Below, piece after piece: positions 1 through 7,939 of a stretch of 14,891 nucleotides of DNA. The stretch is from Rhodoferax sp. Lineage in GTDB: Bacteria > Pseudomonadota > Gammaproteobacteria > Burkholderiales > Burkholderiaceae_C. The notes under the pieces were generated by a model that was not told the DNA's origin, did no database searches, and saw only the letters and a program-made list of their open reading frames with translations. Position 1 is the stretch's first letter. Every line of letters begins with the position of its first letter. The position numbers and the translations under genes are program-made. The stretch is taken from NCBI GenBank assembly GCA_020048795.1, contig JAIFMA010000146.1, positions 1 to 14,891 of the forward strand, written 5' to 3'.

Positions 1-2961
1 GCCAACCAGCGCGCCGGGCGCTGTGGCCGGGTGGCCAACGGCATCTGCATCCGGCTTTATGACGAAAAAGAATTCAACGCCAGAGCGCGTTTTACCGACC
101 CCGAAATTTTGCGTTCATCCTTGGCCGGGGTGATCTTGCGCATGAAGTCCTTGCACTTGGGCGTGGTGGAAGATTTTCCGTTCATCGAGAGTCCCTCGGG
201 CCGTGCCATTGCGGATGGTTACCAGCTCCTGGGTGAGCTGGGCGCAGTGGATGACACCAACGAACTCACGACGATGGGCCAGGAACTGGCCAAGCTGCCG
301 CTGGACCCGCGAGTTGGTCGGATGATTCTGGAAGCACGCAGTCGCCAGGCGCTGGACGAAGTGCTGGTGATTGCGTCAGCCCTGAGTGTCCAGGATGTCC
401 GCGACCGCCCGATGGACGCACAGCAGCAAGCCGATCAGGCACACGCCAAGTTTGACGACGAAAAAAGCGAATTCAGCGGCTACCTGAAACTTTGGAAATG
501 GCTGGAGACCGCCCGTGGCGGCCAGGCTCAACAAATTAATTGGGGTCAGAGTCAGATTAATTCACCGCATCCAAAAAATGAAAACAATCGGACTCTGACC
601 CCAATTAACTCCCACAAGCTGAGCAATCGGCAGTACGAGCAGTTGTTGCGGCAGAACTTTGTCAGCGTTCGCCGGGTGCGCGAGTGGCGCGATATCTACA
701 GCCAGTTGCACACCGTGGTGGCAGAGCACAAGTGGCGCATCAACAACGCGCCTGCCAGTTACGAGCAGTTGCACCTGTCGATGCTGGCGGGTTTGCTGGG
801 CAATATAGGGTGCAAGCTGGAGACCGATGGGGCCAGCGGCGAATACCTGGGTGCCCGCAGCATCAAGTTTTACCCGCACCCCGGTGCTCATCTGGTCAAA
901 AAGCCCGGCCGCTGGATCGTGGCGGCCGAACTGGTGGAGACCACGCGCCTGTTTGGCCGGGGCATTGCGGCGATTGAGCCGCAATGGCTGGAGCAGGTCG
1001 GTGCACACCTGCTGAAAAAGCAATTGCTTGATCCGCACTGGGAGAAAAAAGCCGCTGAAGTCAACGCGCTGGAGCGTGCCACGCTGTACGGCATCGTGAT
1101 CTACAGCGGCCGGCGCGTCAACTACAGCCGGGTCGATCTGGTCGGTGCGCGCGAGATTTTTATCCGCGAGGCGCTGGTCGGTGGCCAGTGGGACACCAAA
1201 CTGCCGTTTTTGGCGGCGAACCAGAAGCTGATCAGGCAGGTGGAAGATCTGGAGCACAAGGCGCGCCGGCAAGACGTGCTGGTGGACGATGAACTGATCT
1301 ACGCTTTTTACGACCAGCAGTTGCCCGCCGATGTGTGCAGCGGCTTCAGTTTCGATGCCTGGTACCGTGAGGCCGTCAGGATCAACCCGAAACTGCTGCT
1401 GCTGAGCAAAGAAGAGTTGATGCGCCATGAAGCAGCGGGTATCACAACGCAGTCGTTCCCCAAAACCATCCGCTTGGGCGGTGTCGACTGCGCCGCCACT
1501 TACCTGCACGAACCCGGCGACCCCAAAGACGGTCTGACCGTGACAGTGCCTATTTTTGTATTGAATCAGGTCAACGAGGAGCGCTGCGAATGGCTGGTGC
1601 CGGGCATGCTCAAGGACAAGATCCAGGCGCTGATCAAAACCCTGCATCAACGCCCGCGCTCTCGTCTGGTGCCACTGCCTGAGTCGGCCAACAAAATGGC
1701 CATTCAGTTGAATGAGGCGGCGCTGTTTGGCCACGGCTCGCTGACTGAAGCGGTGCTCAAGCTGGTGCGCTTGGCCACGGCGGTGGACGTGGTGCGTGCC
1801 GATATCAAGGTTGACATGTTGCAGCCGCATTTCTTCATGAATTTTCGCGTGGTCGATGAGCATGGGCGCCAGTTGGGCGTTGGGCGCAACCTGGGTGCCC
1901 TGAAGGCAGAACTCGGCTCGCTGGCCCGTGGTGCGTTTCAGGCTCTGGCAGGGCTCAAGCTGGCCAAAACCGTGGCTGCCGTCCCTGAATTCAAGGAAAA
2001 AAGCCCTTCAGCCCTTTCTGATAAAGCGCTGGAAGCTACAAAAAGTGAAGTAATTGGAACGACCCATCAAGCAGACTCGACGGCCGGTGTCCGGTACACC
2101 GGCTGGACTTTTGGTGAGTTGCCGGAGCTACTCGAGATTCAAAAAGGGGGTCAGACCTTGATTGGCTACCCCGCACTGCTCGACCGTGCGGATGCGGTAA
2201 CCATCGAGGTGTTTGACCAGCCTGAGGTGGCCGCCGCCCGGCACCGGGCCGGACTGTGCCGGCTTTTTGCACTGCAAATCAGGGATGCCCTCAAGTACCT
2301 GGAGAAAAACCTGCCCGAACTGCAAAAAATGGCGGTGACGTTTATGCAGGTCGGCAAAACCCCGGATGGCACTGGTGCCGGCGGCACGCTGGAAGAACTG
2401 CGCGAGCAGATCATTCAGGTGGCACTGGAACGCACTTTTTTGCTTGACCCCCTGCCAACCGACGAATTTGCCTTCAAAAAACGCAGCGATGAAGGGCGCG
2501 CTCGCCTGACCCTGATCTGCACCGAGGTGGCCCGTTTGGCAGCAGTCATCCTGAACGAGTACGCGGTGGCCGCGCGCAAGATCAAGGACAGCAAGAACGC
2601 CCCGGAAGCGGCTGCTGATGCAGCCCAGCAACTCGCCCGCCTGATGCCCAGGAAGTTCCTGAGCGCAACACCCTGGCCCGCCTTACAGCACTTTGCCCGC
2701 TACCAAAAGGCCATCACGGCCCGGCTCGACAAATACCGTACGGACCCGGCACGCGATGCCGCGCGTCTGGCCGAACTGCGCCCGCTGGAGCAGCGCTATT
2801 GGCGACTGGTGGCCGAGCGCAAAGGCGTGATGGACGATCGCCTGCAAGAATTTCGCTGGTTGCTGGAAGAACTCCGGGTGAGTTTTTTTGCCCAGGAGCT
2901 GCGCACGCCGCAGCCCGTCAGCGTCAAGCGGTTGGACAAAGCCTGGGCCCAGTTGGGGTAG
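1..2961 (+). CDS. hrpA: ATP-dependent RNA helicase HrpA, 3' part (5' end outside window)
   Basis: DEAH-box 3'-5' RNA helicase of the HrpA family, a cytoplasmic enzyme linked to mRNA and ribosome handling. The frame is open from base 1, and its first residues contain the helicase motif VI QRAGRCGR (visible residues 3-10), so the gene starts upstream of the window; the GTG at base 31 lies inside the conserved core and is not a start. Helicase domain 1 with the Walker motifs is therefore not visible. 986 residues remain of a family usually near 1300. After motif VI come the winged-helix/ratchet region (LTTMGQELAKLPLDPRVGRMI), an OB-fold-like part (ERATLYGIVIYSGRRVNYSR) and the long C-terminal domain typical of HrpA (DUF3418). 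The stop is TAG at 2959-2961. Two linkers are enlarged by repeat-derived sequence (bases 534-610 and 1997-2055), both keeping the frame open. Family assignment is very secure. Confidence 0.96.
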   Translation, partial: ANQRAGRCGRVANGICIRLYDEKEFNARARFTDPEILRSSLAGVILRMKSLHLGVVEDFPFIESPSGRAIADGYQLLGELGAVDDTNELTTMGQELAKLPLDPRVGRMILEARSRQALDEVLVIASALSVQDVRDRPMDAQQQADQAHAKFDDEKSEFSGYLKLWKWLETARGGQAQQINWGQSQINSPHPKNENNRTLTPINSHKLSNRQYEQLLRQNFVSVRRVREWRDIYSQLHTVVAEHKWRINNAPASYEQLHLSMLAGLLGNIGCKLETDGASGEYLGARSIKFYPHPGAHLVKKPGRWIVAAELVETTRLFGRGIAAIEPQWLEQVGAHLLKKQLLDPHWEKKAAEVNALERATLYGIVIYSGRRVNYSRVDLVGAREIFIREALVGGQWDTKLPFLAANQKLIRQVEDLEHKARRQDVLVDDELIYAFYDQQLPADVCSGFSFDAWYREAVRINPKLLLLSKEELMRHEAAGITTQSFPKTIRLGGVDCAATYLHEPGDPKDGLTVTVPIFVLNQVNEERCEWLVPGMLKDKIQALIKTLHQRPRSRLVPLPESANKMAIQLNEAALFGHGSLTEAVLKLVRLATAVDVVRADIKVDMLQPHFFMNFRVVDEHGRQLGVGRNLGALKAELGSLARGAFQALAGLKLAKTVAAVPEFKEKSPSALSDKALEATKSEVIGTTHQADSTAGVRYTGWTFGELPELLEIQKGGQTLIGYPALLDRADAVTIEVFDQPEVAAARHRAGLCRLFALQIRDALKYLEKNLPELQKMAVTFMQVGKTPDGTGAGGTLEELREQIIQVALERTFLLDPLPTDEFAFKKRSDEGRARLTLICTEVARLAAVILNEYAVAARKIKDSKNAPEAAADAAQQLARLMPRKFLSATPWPALQHFARYQKAITARLDKYRTDPARDAARLAELRPLEQRYWRLVAERKGVMDDRLQEFRWLLEELRVSFFAQELRTPQPVSVKRLDKAWAQLG
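534..610. repeat. REP-like inverted repeat inserted in frame in hrpA
   Basis: Two 25-base arms (534-558 and 586-610) are inverted complements at 23 of 25 positions, separated by 27 bases; the shared core is ATTGGGGTCAGAGTC. The element is translated within HrpA as roughly QINWGQSQIN...RTLTPINS, in the linker between LWKWLE and the conserved LSNRQYEQLLRQNF segment. E. coli HrpA has, as I recall, a shorter linker here. The inverted repeat at 13240-13320 shares the ATTGGGGTC core, so the two probably belong to one family of repetitive palindromes, possibly of the kind mobilised by REP-associated tyrosine transposases (inference; no such transposase gene is in the window). Confidence 0.8.
1997..2055 (+). 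repeat. dispersed ~55-bp repeat, copy A, in frame in hrpA
   Basis: This stretch aligns without gaps to 14757-14815 (33 of 50 positions identical from base 2006) and to the reverse complement of 13475-13529. Conserved blocks are an A-run, CTTCAGCCCTT, AGCGCTGG and AGCTA followed by A-rich sequence. It encodes about 19 HrpA residues (SPSALSDKALEATKSEVI) in the linker ahead of the conserved GWTFGELPELLEI segment. I recognise the motif from memory as a repeat abundant in Comamonadaceae, usually between genes. Confidence 0.65.
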
Positions 2962-3212
2962 CGGTGCCCCTGAGTGACACGGGGCAGGCAGGCATCTTGA
3001 TGGCTTGGGCTGCCATAACATCGGCACCCCGGCCGGGGCCCAGCCATTTTGTTTGGCCCCTGATTCGAGTTCCATATCCTCCGTGTCGCTATTGCTTCGC
3101 CTGGTCGTGCTGGTGGTGCGCCAACCGGCTTGACCTCAGGCTGGCTTTTTACCTGAAGCTGTCAGCTTGCTGAATTGATGCCTGTTGACAATGCTCGCAA
3201 AAGTCCGGTGAC

Positions 3213-3219
3213 GAGGGAA
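3213..3219 (+). promoter_or_regulatory. ribosome binding site for the FAD monooxygenase
   Basis: GAGGGAA lies 6 bases before ATG 3226 and 9 before ATG 3229. It favours this start over the upstream TTG/ATG at 3175/3178, whose extra 17 residues (PVDNARKSPVTRESR) are not typical of the family, which begins directly with the FAD-binding beta strand. Confidence 0.6.
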
Positions 3220-3225
3220 TCAAGG

Positions 3226-4440
3226 ATGATGGGCAAGATGTTGATTGTGGGTGGCGGCATGGGTGGCTTGGCGGCCGCGTTGGCTTGCGGGCGGGCCGGC
3301 GCGCAGGTGGCGCTGTATGAGCGTGCCACCGAGTTTTCCGAGGTCGGGGCAGGCATTCAACTGGGGCCAAACGCCATGCGGGCGCTGTATGGTCTGGGCT
3401 TGAAAGAAGCCTTGGGGCAGGTGGTCGCGTTGCCTGGGCGCTTGCTGGTGCGCAGTGCCTTGTCGGGCTCCATGCTGGGCCAGCTACAGCTTGGCGAGGC
3501 CGCTGAACAACGCTACGGCGCACCCTACGCCACGATTCATCGCGCTGATTTGCATGGTTTGCTGGTGCAGGCACTGCGTCAACGGGCTGATGTTGAGCTC
3601 AATTTGAACAGTCACGTCGTGGCAGTGTTACAGAGCCCATCTGACGTGAGTTTGCAGTTGGCCGATGAAAGCCGGGTGACGGGTGACGTGCTGGTGGCCG
3701 CTGATGGCGGCTTCAGCAGTCTGCGCCAGCAACTACTGGCAGACGGCAGCCCTCAGCCCACCGGGCATTTGGCCTACCGCGCGATGGTGAAGCAAGACGA
3801 CTTGCCGGCACCACTGCGAAGTCAGCAGGTGAGCATCTGGCTAGGCCCAAGATTGCATGTGGTGCAGTACCCGGTGCGTGCTGGTGCCTGGCTCAATGTT
3901 GTGGCCATCGTCCATGGCAGCCCGCAGGGTGACATGTCCAACTGGGATCACAGTGCCAATGCGCAGGATTTGCGGCGTGCACTTGCCGCCACTTGTGCAC
4001 CGCTGAATGCGCTGATCGGCGCAATTGACCACTGGCGCCTGTGGCCCCTGAGCATCCGCCCACCCATGACCGGTGCACACCAGCATGCCATTGGCCGGGT
4101 GGCACTGCTGGGTGATGCAGCGCACCCGATGCTGCCCTATCTGGCGCAGGGCGCAGCGATGGCCATCGAGGATGCGGTCGCGCTGGCCAGGATTCTGGCC
4201 GCAGGCTGGGTGTTTGCGCCGGACCGGGATGCAGCGCACAAACCCCCCCTGCACACCCTGCTGCAGGACTACGCCCGCCAGCGCTGGCAGCGCAATGCGC
4301 AGGTACAGGCACGCGCCATTCGCAATGGCGATATTTTTCACGCCACCGGCTGGCTACGTTTTGGCCGTGACCTGGCGATGCGGCTGGCTGGCAAACACTT
4401 GCTCGATCAGCCCTGGTTGTATGGGGCTGTGGGCAGATAG
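3226..4440 (+). CDS. FAD-dependent monooxygenase (salicylate / 3-hydroxybenzoate hydroxylase-like)
   Basis: Group A flavoprotein monooxygenase, 404 residues, close to the usual ~400 of salicylate 1-hydroxylase and 3-hydroxybenzoate 6-hydroxylase. These cytoplasmic enzymes use NAD(P)H, O2 and FAD to hydroxylate an aromatic ring. Visible motifs are the N-terminal Rossmann FAD site (MLIVGGGMGGLAAALA, residues 5-20) with the acidic residue Glu32 ending beta 2, the HRADLHGLL segment (105-113), the DG motif (AADGG, around 159-162) and the GD motif that contacts the FAD ribityl chain (LLGDAAHPMLPYLAQGAAMAIEDA, around 294-317). The start is set by the GAGGGAA site. The gene stands alone 264 bp after hrpA and converges with the diguanylate cyclase; no aromatic-degradation neighbours are present, so the substrate cannot be named. 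A ubiquinone-pathway hydroxylase is less likely because the LPYLAQGA segment fits the salicylate-hydroxylase type better. Confidence 0.88.
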   Translation: MMGKMLIVGGGMGGLAAALACGRAGAQVALYERATEFSEVGAGIQLGPNAMRALYGLGLKEALGQVVALPGRLLVRSALSGSMLGQLQLGEAAEQRYGAPYATIHRADLHGLLVQALRQRADVELNLNSHVVAVLQSPSDVSLQLADESRVTGDVLVAADGGFSSLRQQLLADGSPQPTGHLAYRAMVKQDDLPAPLRSQQVSIWLGPRLHVVQYPVRAGAWLNVVAIVHGSPQGDMSNWDHSANAQDLRRALAATCAPLNALIGAIDHWRLWPLSIRPPMTGAHQHAIGRVALLGDAAHPMLPYLAQGAAMAIEDAVALARILAAGWVFAPDRDAAHKPPLHTLLQDYARQRWQRNAQVQARAIRNGDIFHATGWLRFGRDLAMRLAGKHLLDQPWLYGAVGR

Positions 4441-4516
4441 GCATGGTGCCATGGCCCGGCGGGCGACCCGGTGCCGGCTACATCCGGTAAGGCGTGAGCC
4501 GCCGACGCAACCAGTC

Positions 4517-4564
4517 TTGCTATTTACTTTGTAGCTTCTTGCGCTCATTCAGATTGGCTTTCAG
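4517..4564 (-). repeat. dispersed repeat, diverged copy D
   Basis: The reverse complement contains AGCGCAAGAAGCTACAAA, matching the AGCGCTGGAAGCTACAAA block of copy A in hrpA, and ends with a further AGCAA match. It occupies the gap between the convergent monooxygenase and diguanylate cyclase genes. More diverged than copies A-C, so less certain. Confidence 0.45.
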
Positions 4565-4576
4565 GTCAATTGACCT
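4563..4576. repeat. perfect 14-bp palindrome at the diguanylate cyclase stop codon
   Basis: AGGTCAATTGACCT is a perfect palindrome overlapping the TAG stop of the minus-strand cyclase gene. With no loop and no T-run it is not a standard intrinsic terminator; chance or a protein-binding site are both possible. Confidence 0.5.
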
Positions 4577-5963
4577 ACATGATCTCGACCCGGTTGCGGC
4601 CCTTGTTCTTGGCCGCATAAAGGGCCGCGTCCGCACGCGCCACCATGTCATTGGACTGATCGCCTGCAAGGTAGGTGGTAACGCCCAGGCTGGCCGTCTT
4701 GTGGTGCACTACCGCAAAATGGTGATGCTGAAATTTCAGGCAGAGATTTTCGGCCAGCTTCAGCGCCCCTTGAGCGTCCGTTTGCACGCAAATGATCAAA
4801 AACTCCTCGCCACCCCAGCGCCCAACGATGTCTGTTTCACGGGTATTTGCTTTTAGCAGCCGGGCTACCGCAACCAGCACCTGATCGCCGACTTGATGTC
4901 CGTGGGTGTCGTTGACATCCTTGAAATGGTCGATGTCGAGCATGATGATGCTAAACGGCCGCTTGAAACGGATGGCGCGGTGAATTTCGGCTTCAAAGGC
5001 CCCATCGAGTTTGACCCGATTAAACAGTCCGGTCAGCCGGTCGGTGACTGAAAGCCGCTCCAGCTCAACGTTGAGAGCGTTCAGCTTGCGGTTCCACAAT
5101 ATCACCAGCAACAACACAAAGCTCGCGCCCACCAGAATTTGCCAAACCAGCCGGTAGTCAATACCCTGCTGGACGTTGATGAGCACATGTTTGTTCGAGA
5201 CTGCTTCACGCTCCTGCGCTGTGATGGTCTGCACCCCCTTGTCAAGAATCGACCGTAGCAGTCCTTCCTCCTTGAGCACGCCGATTCGCAGTTGGTTGGC
5301 GTATTCAGGAATCTGACCGGATATCTTCAGGTTGAAAAGGCCTTCTTTCTTGATGGCATTGGCCGCCACGATCAAAGAGCGAATCGTCAGGTCGGCCTTG
5401 CGCTCGGAAACCCAAACCATAGCCTCGGGTTCGTTCGCCGTGAGCACAAGCTTCAGGTTGGGAAAATCGCGGCGCACGCGCTCTTCAACCATGGTGCCAC
5501 GCGGCAACGCAATCGTTTCGTTCTGCAAGCCCCTGGCATCGGCAACAAAACCATGCTCTTCGCGGGTAATGATGACATTGGGGTCGAAAAAAATCGGGGC
5601 GGTGAAGTTCAACCAGACCTCGCGTGTTGGTGTCTGGTTCAGAAAGCTCATGATCTGGCAGCGCTTGCTTTTTGAAGCTGCCAGGCTCTCGTCCCAATCC
5701 CTGGCCGGATAAAGTTCAATGCGCAGCCCCACGCGGCTCGCGACCATTTGTATCAGATCAGCTGCAATACCCTCGTGCTGACCCTGTCTGTTGATGCTCT
5801 CGAACGGTGCCCAGTCCGGGTCAACACACATTTTGATAGCCCCGACCTGTTCGATGTAGGCCTTTTCTGCCGGCGTGAATTCGATGTATCGCTGGGCCGC
5901 TTCGCCAGCACCAGCAGGGCGGAGCAGCATCATGAGGCAGAGAAAGACGAACCCAAGACACAT
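4575..5963 (-). CDS. diguanylate cyclase with periplasmic solute-binding (SBP_bac_3) sensor domain
   Basis: Predicted inner-membrane enzyme making c-di-GMP from two GTP. From ATG 5963 (462 residues): a hydrophobic signal segment (CLGFVFLCLMMLLRPAGA), a family 3 solute-binding domain (about 35-260, beginning IKMCVDPDWAPFE), one membrane segment (about 273-290), then a C-terminal GGDEF domain (about 305-462). The active-site motif is GGEEF (384-388), with the inhibitory site RETD (375-378) five residues before it, so both catalysis and product inhibition look intact. The likely ligand is a small polar compound such as an amino acid, by family analogy only. Start choice: the frame stays open to ATG 6107, but those 48 extra residues look non-coding and would bury the signal segment. 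Against 5963, the resulting signal peptide has no basic N-terminal residue and the GGAA site is 10 bases away, so the start remains uncertain. Confidence 0.9.
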   Translation of the reverse strand: MCLGFVFLCLMMLLRPAGAGEAAQRYIEFTPAEKAYIEQVGAIKMCVDPDWAPFESINRQGQHEGIAADLIQMVASRVGLRIELYPARDWDESLAASKSKRCQIMSFLNQTPTREVWLNFTAPIFFDPNVIITREEHGFVADARGLQNETIALPRGTMVEERVRRDFPNLKLVLTANEPEAMVWVSERKADLTIRSLIVAANAIKKEGLFNLKISGQIPEYANQLRIGVLKEEGLLRSILDKGVQTITAQEREAVSNKHVLINVQQGIDYRLVWQILVGASFVLLLVILWNRKLNALNVELERLSVTDRLTGLFNRVKLDGAFEAEIHRAIRFKRPFSIIMLDIDHFKDVNDTHGHQVGDQVLVAVARLLKANTRETDIVGRWGGEEFLIICVQTDAQGALKLAENLCLKFQHHHFAVVHHKTASLGVTTYLAGDQSNDMVARADAALYAAKNKGRNRVEIM

Positions 5964-6107
5964 CTCATGCCATTTCCAAAAAATCTTCCGGGTCGTTGTT
6001 GCTTCGCCGGGTCGTTCCAGTGCACTGCCCGCAACTTTGCGCCCAGACACACACAATCTGGCAATGGCATCAGAACACCAAGCCGTCTGCGTCGGAAATG
6101 TTTGCAT

Positions 6108-6817
6108 TAATCAGTACTCGTGTGAAGGCTGCTCAATTGCAGCAGATCACCCGGCATCGGGCTGATGATCGGCCACCCCTTGTTGCCCTGACGGCACCGG
6201 ATTTCGATGGCAGCAGCAAGCTGGCTGAAGACGTTCACCCGACAACACACCCGGGTGGCGGACAACACAGGGCACCAACACATCGGGAGCGGCCAGAATA
6301 TCAACGTTTCCGGGCACAAACTGACTTTTGAAAGGATGGCGAGCCTGAAACCGCAGGAACTCATGTTCCGACACTTGGATAGAGGGGGCCATTTTGATCG
6401 ATCTGATTCAGGTGAAAGCTGCCCGACATTATCCGGCAAATGGTGCCAACCGATGAACGCCAGTCAGCGCCAAAAAGTAAGCCTGGGGGTCAATCGGGGG
6501 TACGGGTCGGCGCAGGCCTGCCCGGTTGAACATCCGAAGTCGATGTCTTCAATGGACTTTTCCGGTATCTGTGAGCAGCACCTCGACCGTGAATTTTCTT
6601 TCCTCATCCGGGGCATTGCGCTGGATTCATGCCAGTTGGGGCTGAGGCATGCAGAAATTACAAATGCACCGTTGATGGCGAGAGCTGACGGGATGCAGCG
6701 CTAGGCGCAAGACGCGAAGTTTAGCCAACTAAACGAGCGCACCAGTTGGGTGTTCAGTTCGCCGCACACGCCGGCCGCTCTGGCCTCGAAACCGTGGCTG
6801 GAACAACCCTGCCTGAT
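6108..6817. other. 710-bp stretch without an intact gene; possible decayed gene
   Basis: No reading frame here resembles a family I know. On the minus strand several short frames look coding-like but are broken by stops and frame changes: LLFGADWRSSVGTICRIM and HLNQIDQNGPLYPS around 6390-6480, then VSEHEFLRFQARHPFKSQF and VPGNVDILAAPDVLVPCVV around 6260-6375, then FSQLAAAIEIRCRQGNKGWP around 6150-6225. They could be pieces of one decayed gene. The last frame ends with TAA overlapping the ATG at 6107 (TAATG). The plus strand offers a 165-codon frame (6207-6704) with no recognisable features. A hairpin repeat sits at 6719-6734. The product, if any, is unknown. Confidence 0.4.
6719..6734. repeat. 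hairpin GTTTAG-CCAA-CTAAAC in a repeat-like context
   Basis: A perfect 6-bp stem with a 4-base loop, flanked by GCGC-rich sequence (GCTAGGCGCAAGACGCG before, GAGCGC after). It lies 84 bp downstream of the HD-GYP regulator stop codon. There is no T-run, so it is not a classical terminator. The arrangement recalls an intergenic repeat I associate from memory with Rhodoferax-type genomes; that is unverified. Confidence 0.5.
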
Positions 6818-7939
6818 TCAGATGGCATCAGCCAGACGCAGCGAAATGGCGGCTAATTCCCTGCGCAGTTCAGAGAAAATGTCAACCAGAGCGGGGTCAA
6901 AATGCCCTCCTCGCTCGCTCAGAATGATGTCGGTGGCGCTATTGACGGGCATCGGCTCCTTGTAGATGCGCTTGCTGGTCAGCGCGTCAAACACATCCGC
7001 CACAGCCATGATGCGTGCCCCGATCGGGATCGCGTCACCCTGCAGTTGGTCCGGGTAGCCATTGCCATCCCAGCGCTCGTGATGCCACATGGCAATCTGC
7101 CGCGCCACATCCAGAAAGGCCAGCGGGTAACCGTCCACCGGATAGGTGGAGCGGTCCGCGTCCCTGACCCGCTGAATCGCCAGTGCAATCGCGTCACCAC
7201 CAATCCGGCTGTGGGTCTTGATCACCTCAAACTCTGGCGCGGTCAGCCGGCCTGGCTTGCGCAAAATGTGGTCGGGGATTCCGACTTTGCCAATGTCATG
7301 CAGAGGCGCGGCCCGCACGATCAGCCTTAACTGCTCATCCGACAACAAATGCCGATAGACCGGCAGTTCGCTCATCGCATGGGCCAGCACCTCGACGTAG
7401 GCCTGGGTGCGGTGAATGTGGTGGCCGGTGTCGGAATCGCGGGTTTCCGCCAGAATCGCCAGGGCATGAAGACTGGCGTTTTGCACCAACTCGTTGTCAT
7501 GCATGCGCCGCAGCACTTCTTGTTCCAAAAATGCGTTTTGATCTGCCAGCCAGTCCCGTGCCCGCTTGTTCTCCAGTTGTGTTTTGACCCGCGCCAGCGC
7601 CACCAGCGGTCTGATCGGTTTGGTAATGTAGTCGGCTGCACCCAGCTCCAGCCCTTTTTCTTCGTCAGATGCCGCATCACGCGCAGTCACAAAAATCACA
7701 GCAATATGCCGTGTCAGCGGGTTGTCTCGCAGCCGGGCCAGCACCTGATAGCCGTCCAGATCAGGCATCATCACATCCAGCAGAATCAAGTCCGGACGCG
7801 GCAGTGACACCGCCGCACGCAACGCCCGTTCTCCCGAATTGGCCACCTTGACCCGGTAATAGGGTTCCAGCAACTCACCCAAAATGGCGAGGTTTTCGGG
7901 TTGGTCATCAACCACCAGGACAACAGGCGACGGGTTCAT
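6818..7939 (-). CDS. response regulator with HD-GYP c-di-GMP phosphodiesterase domain
   Basis: Two-component response regulator of 373 residues. An N-terminal receiver (about 6-120) has acidic pair Asp11-Asp12, phosphoacceptor Asp55 (LLDVMMPD), Thr85 and Lys107 (ITKPIRP), all intact. A coiled linker leads to an HD-GYP domain (about 150-360) with HHIHR (173-177), the HD pair at 214-215 (HDIGKVGIPD), THSRIGG (242-248), HHERWDGNGYP (286-296) and DVFDALTSKRIYK (315-327). This is the canonical RpfG-like layout for hydrolysing c-di-GMP in the cytoplasm. Its ATG overlaps the TGA of the kinase gene by four bases (ATGA), indicating translational coupling, and the kinase is the obvious phosphodonor through its second receiver and HPt domain. 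All metal-binding positions I can judge are present, so activity is expected. Last gene of the three-gene operon. Confidence 0.93.
   Translation of the reverse strand: MNPSPVVLVVDDQPENLAILGELLEPYYRVKVANSGERALRAAVSLPRPDLILLDVMMPDLDGYQVLARLRDNPLTRHIAVIFVTARDAASDEEKGLELGAADYITKPIRPLVALARVKTQLENKRARDWLADQNAFLEQEVLRRMHDNELVQNASLHALAILAETRDSDTGHHIHRTQAYVEVLAHAMSELPVYRHLLSDEQLRLIVRAAPLHDIGKVGIPDHILRKPGRLTAPEFEVIKTHSRIGGDAIALAIQRVRDADRSTYPVDGYPLAFLDVARQIAMWHHERWDGNGYPDQLQGDAIPIGARIMAVADVFDALTSKRIYKEPMPVNSATDIILSERGGHFDPALVDIFSELRRELAAISLRLADAI

Noticed and set aside
562..1863. 433-codon minus-strand open frame
   Set aside because: Antisense to conserved hrpA sequence; composition is His/Gln/Arg-rich as expected of a shadow frame, and no family is recognisable.
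2130..2165. GGGGTCAGACC in hrpA as a further REP arm
   Set aside because: No inverted partner nearby, and it encodes EIQKGGQTLIGYPALLD, which reads as ordinary HrpA sequence.
2965..2986. Stem TGCCCC/GGGGCA just after hrpA as a terminator
   Set aside because: Only 6 bp with a 10-base loop and no following T-run. A second weak stem at 3035-3060 (GGGGCC/GGCCCC) has the same problem.
3185..3190. TTGACA as a -35 box for the FAD monooxygenase
   Set aside because: No AT-rich -10 element at 16-18 bases; the region there is GTGACG.
6207..6704. 165-codon plus-strand open frame
   Set aside because: No motif or family resemblance, and the opposite strand looks more coding-like in parts.
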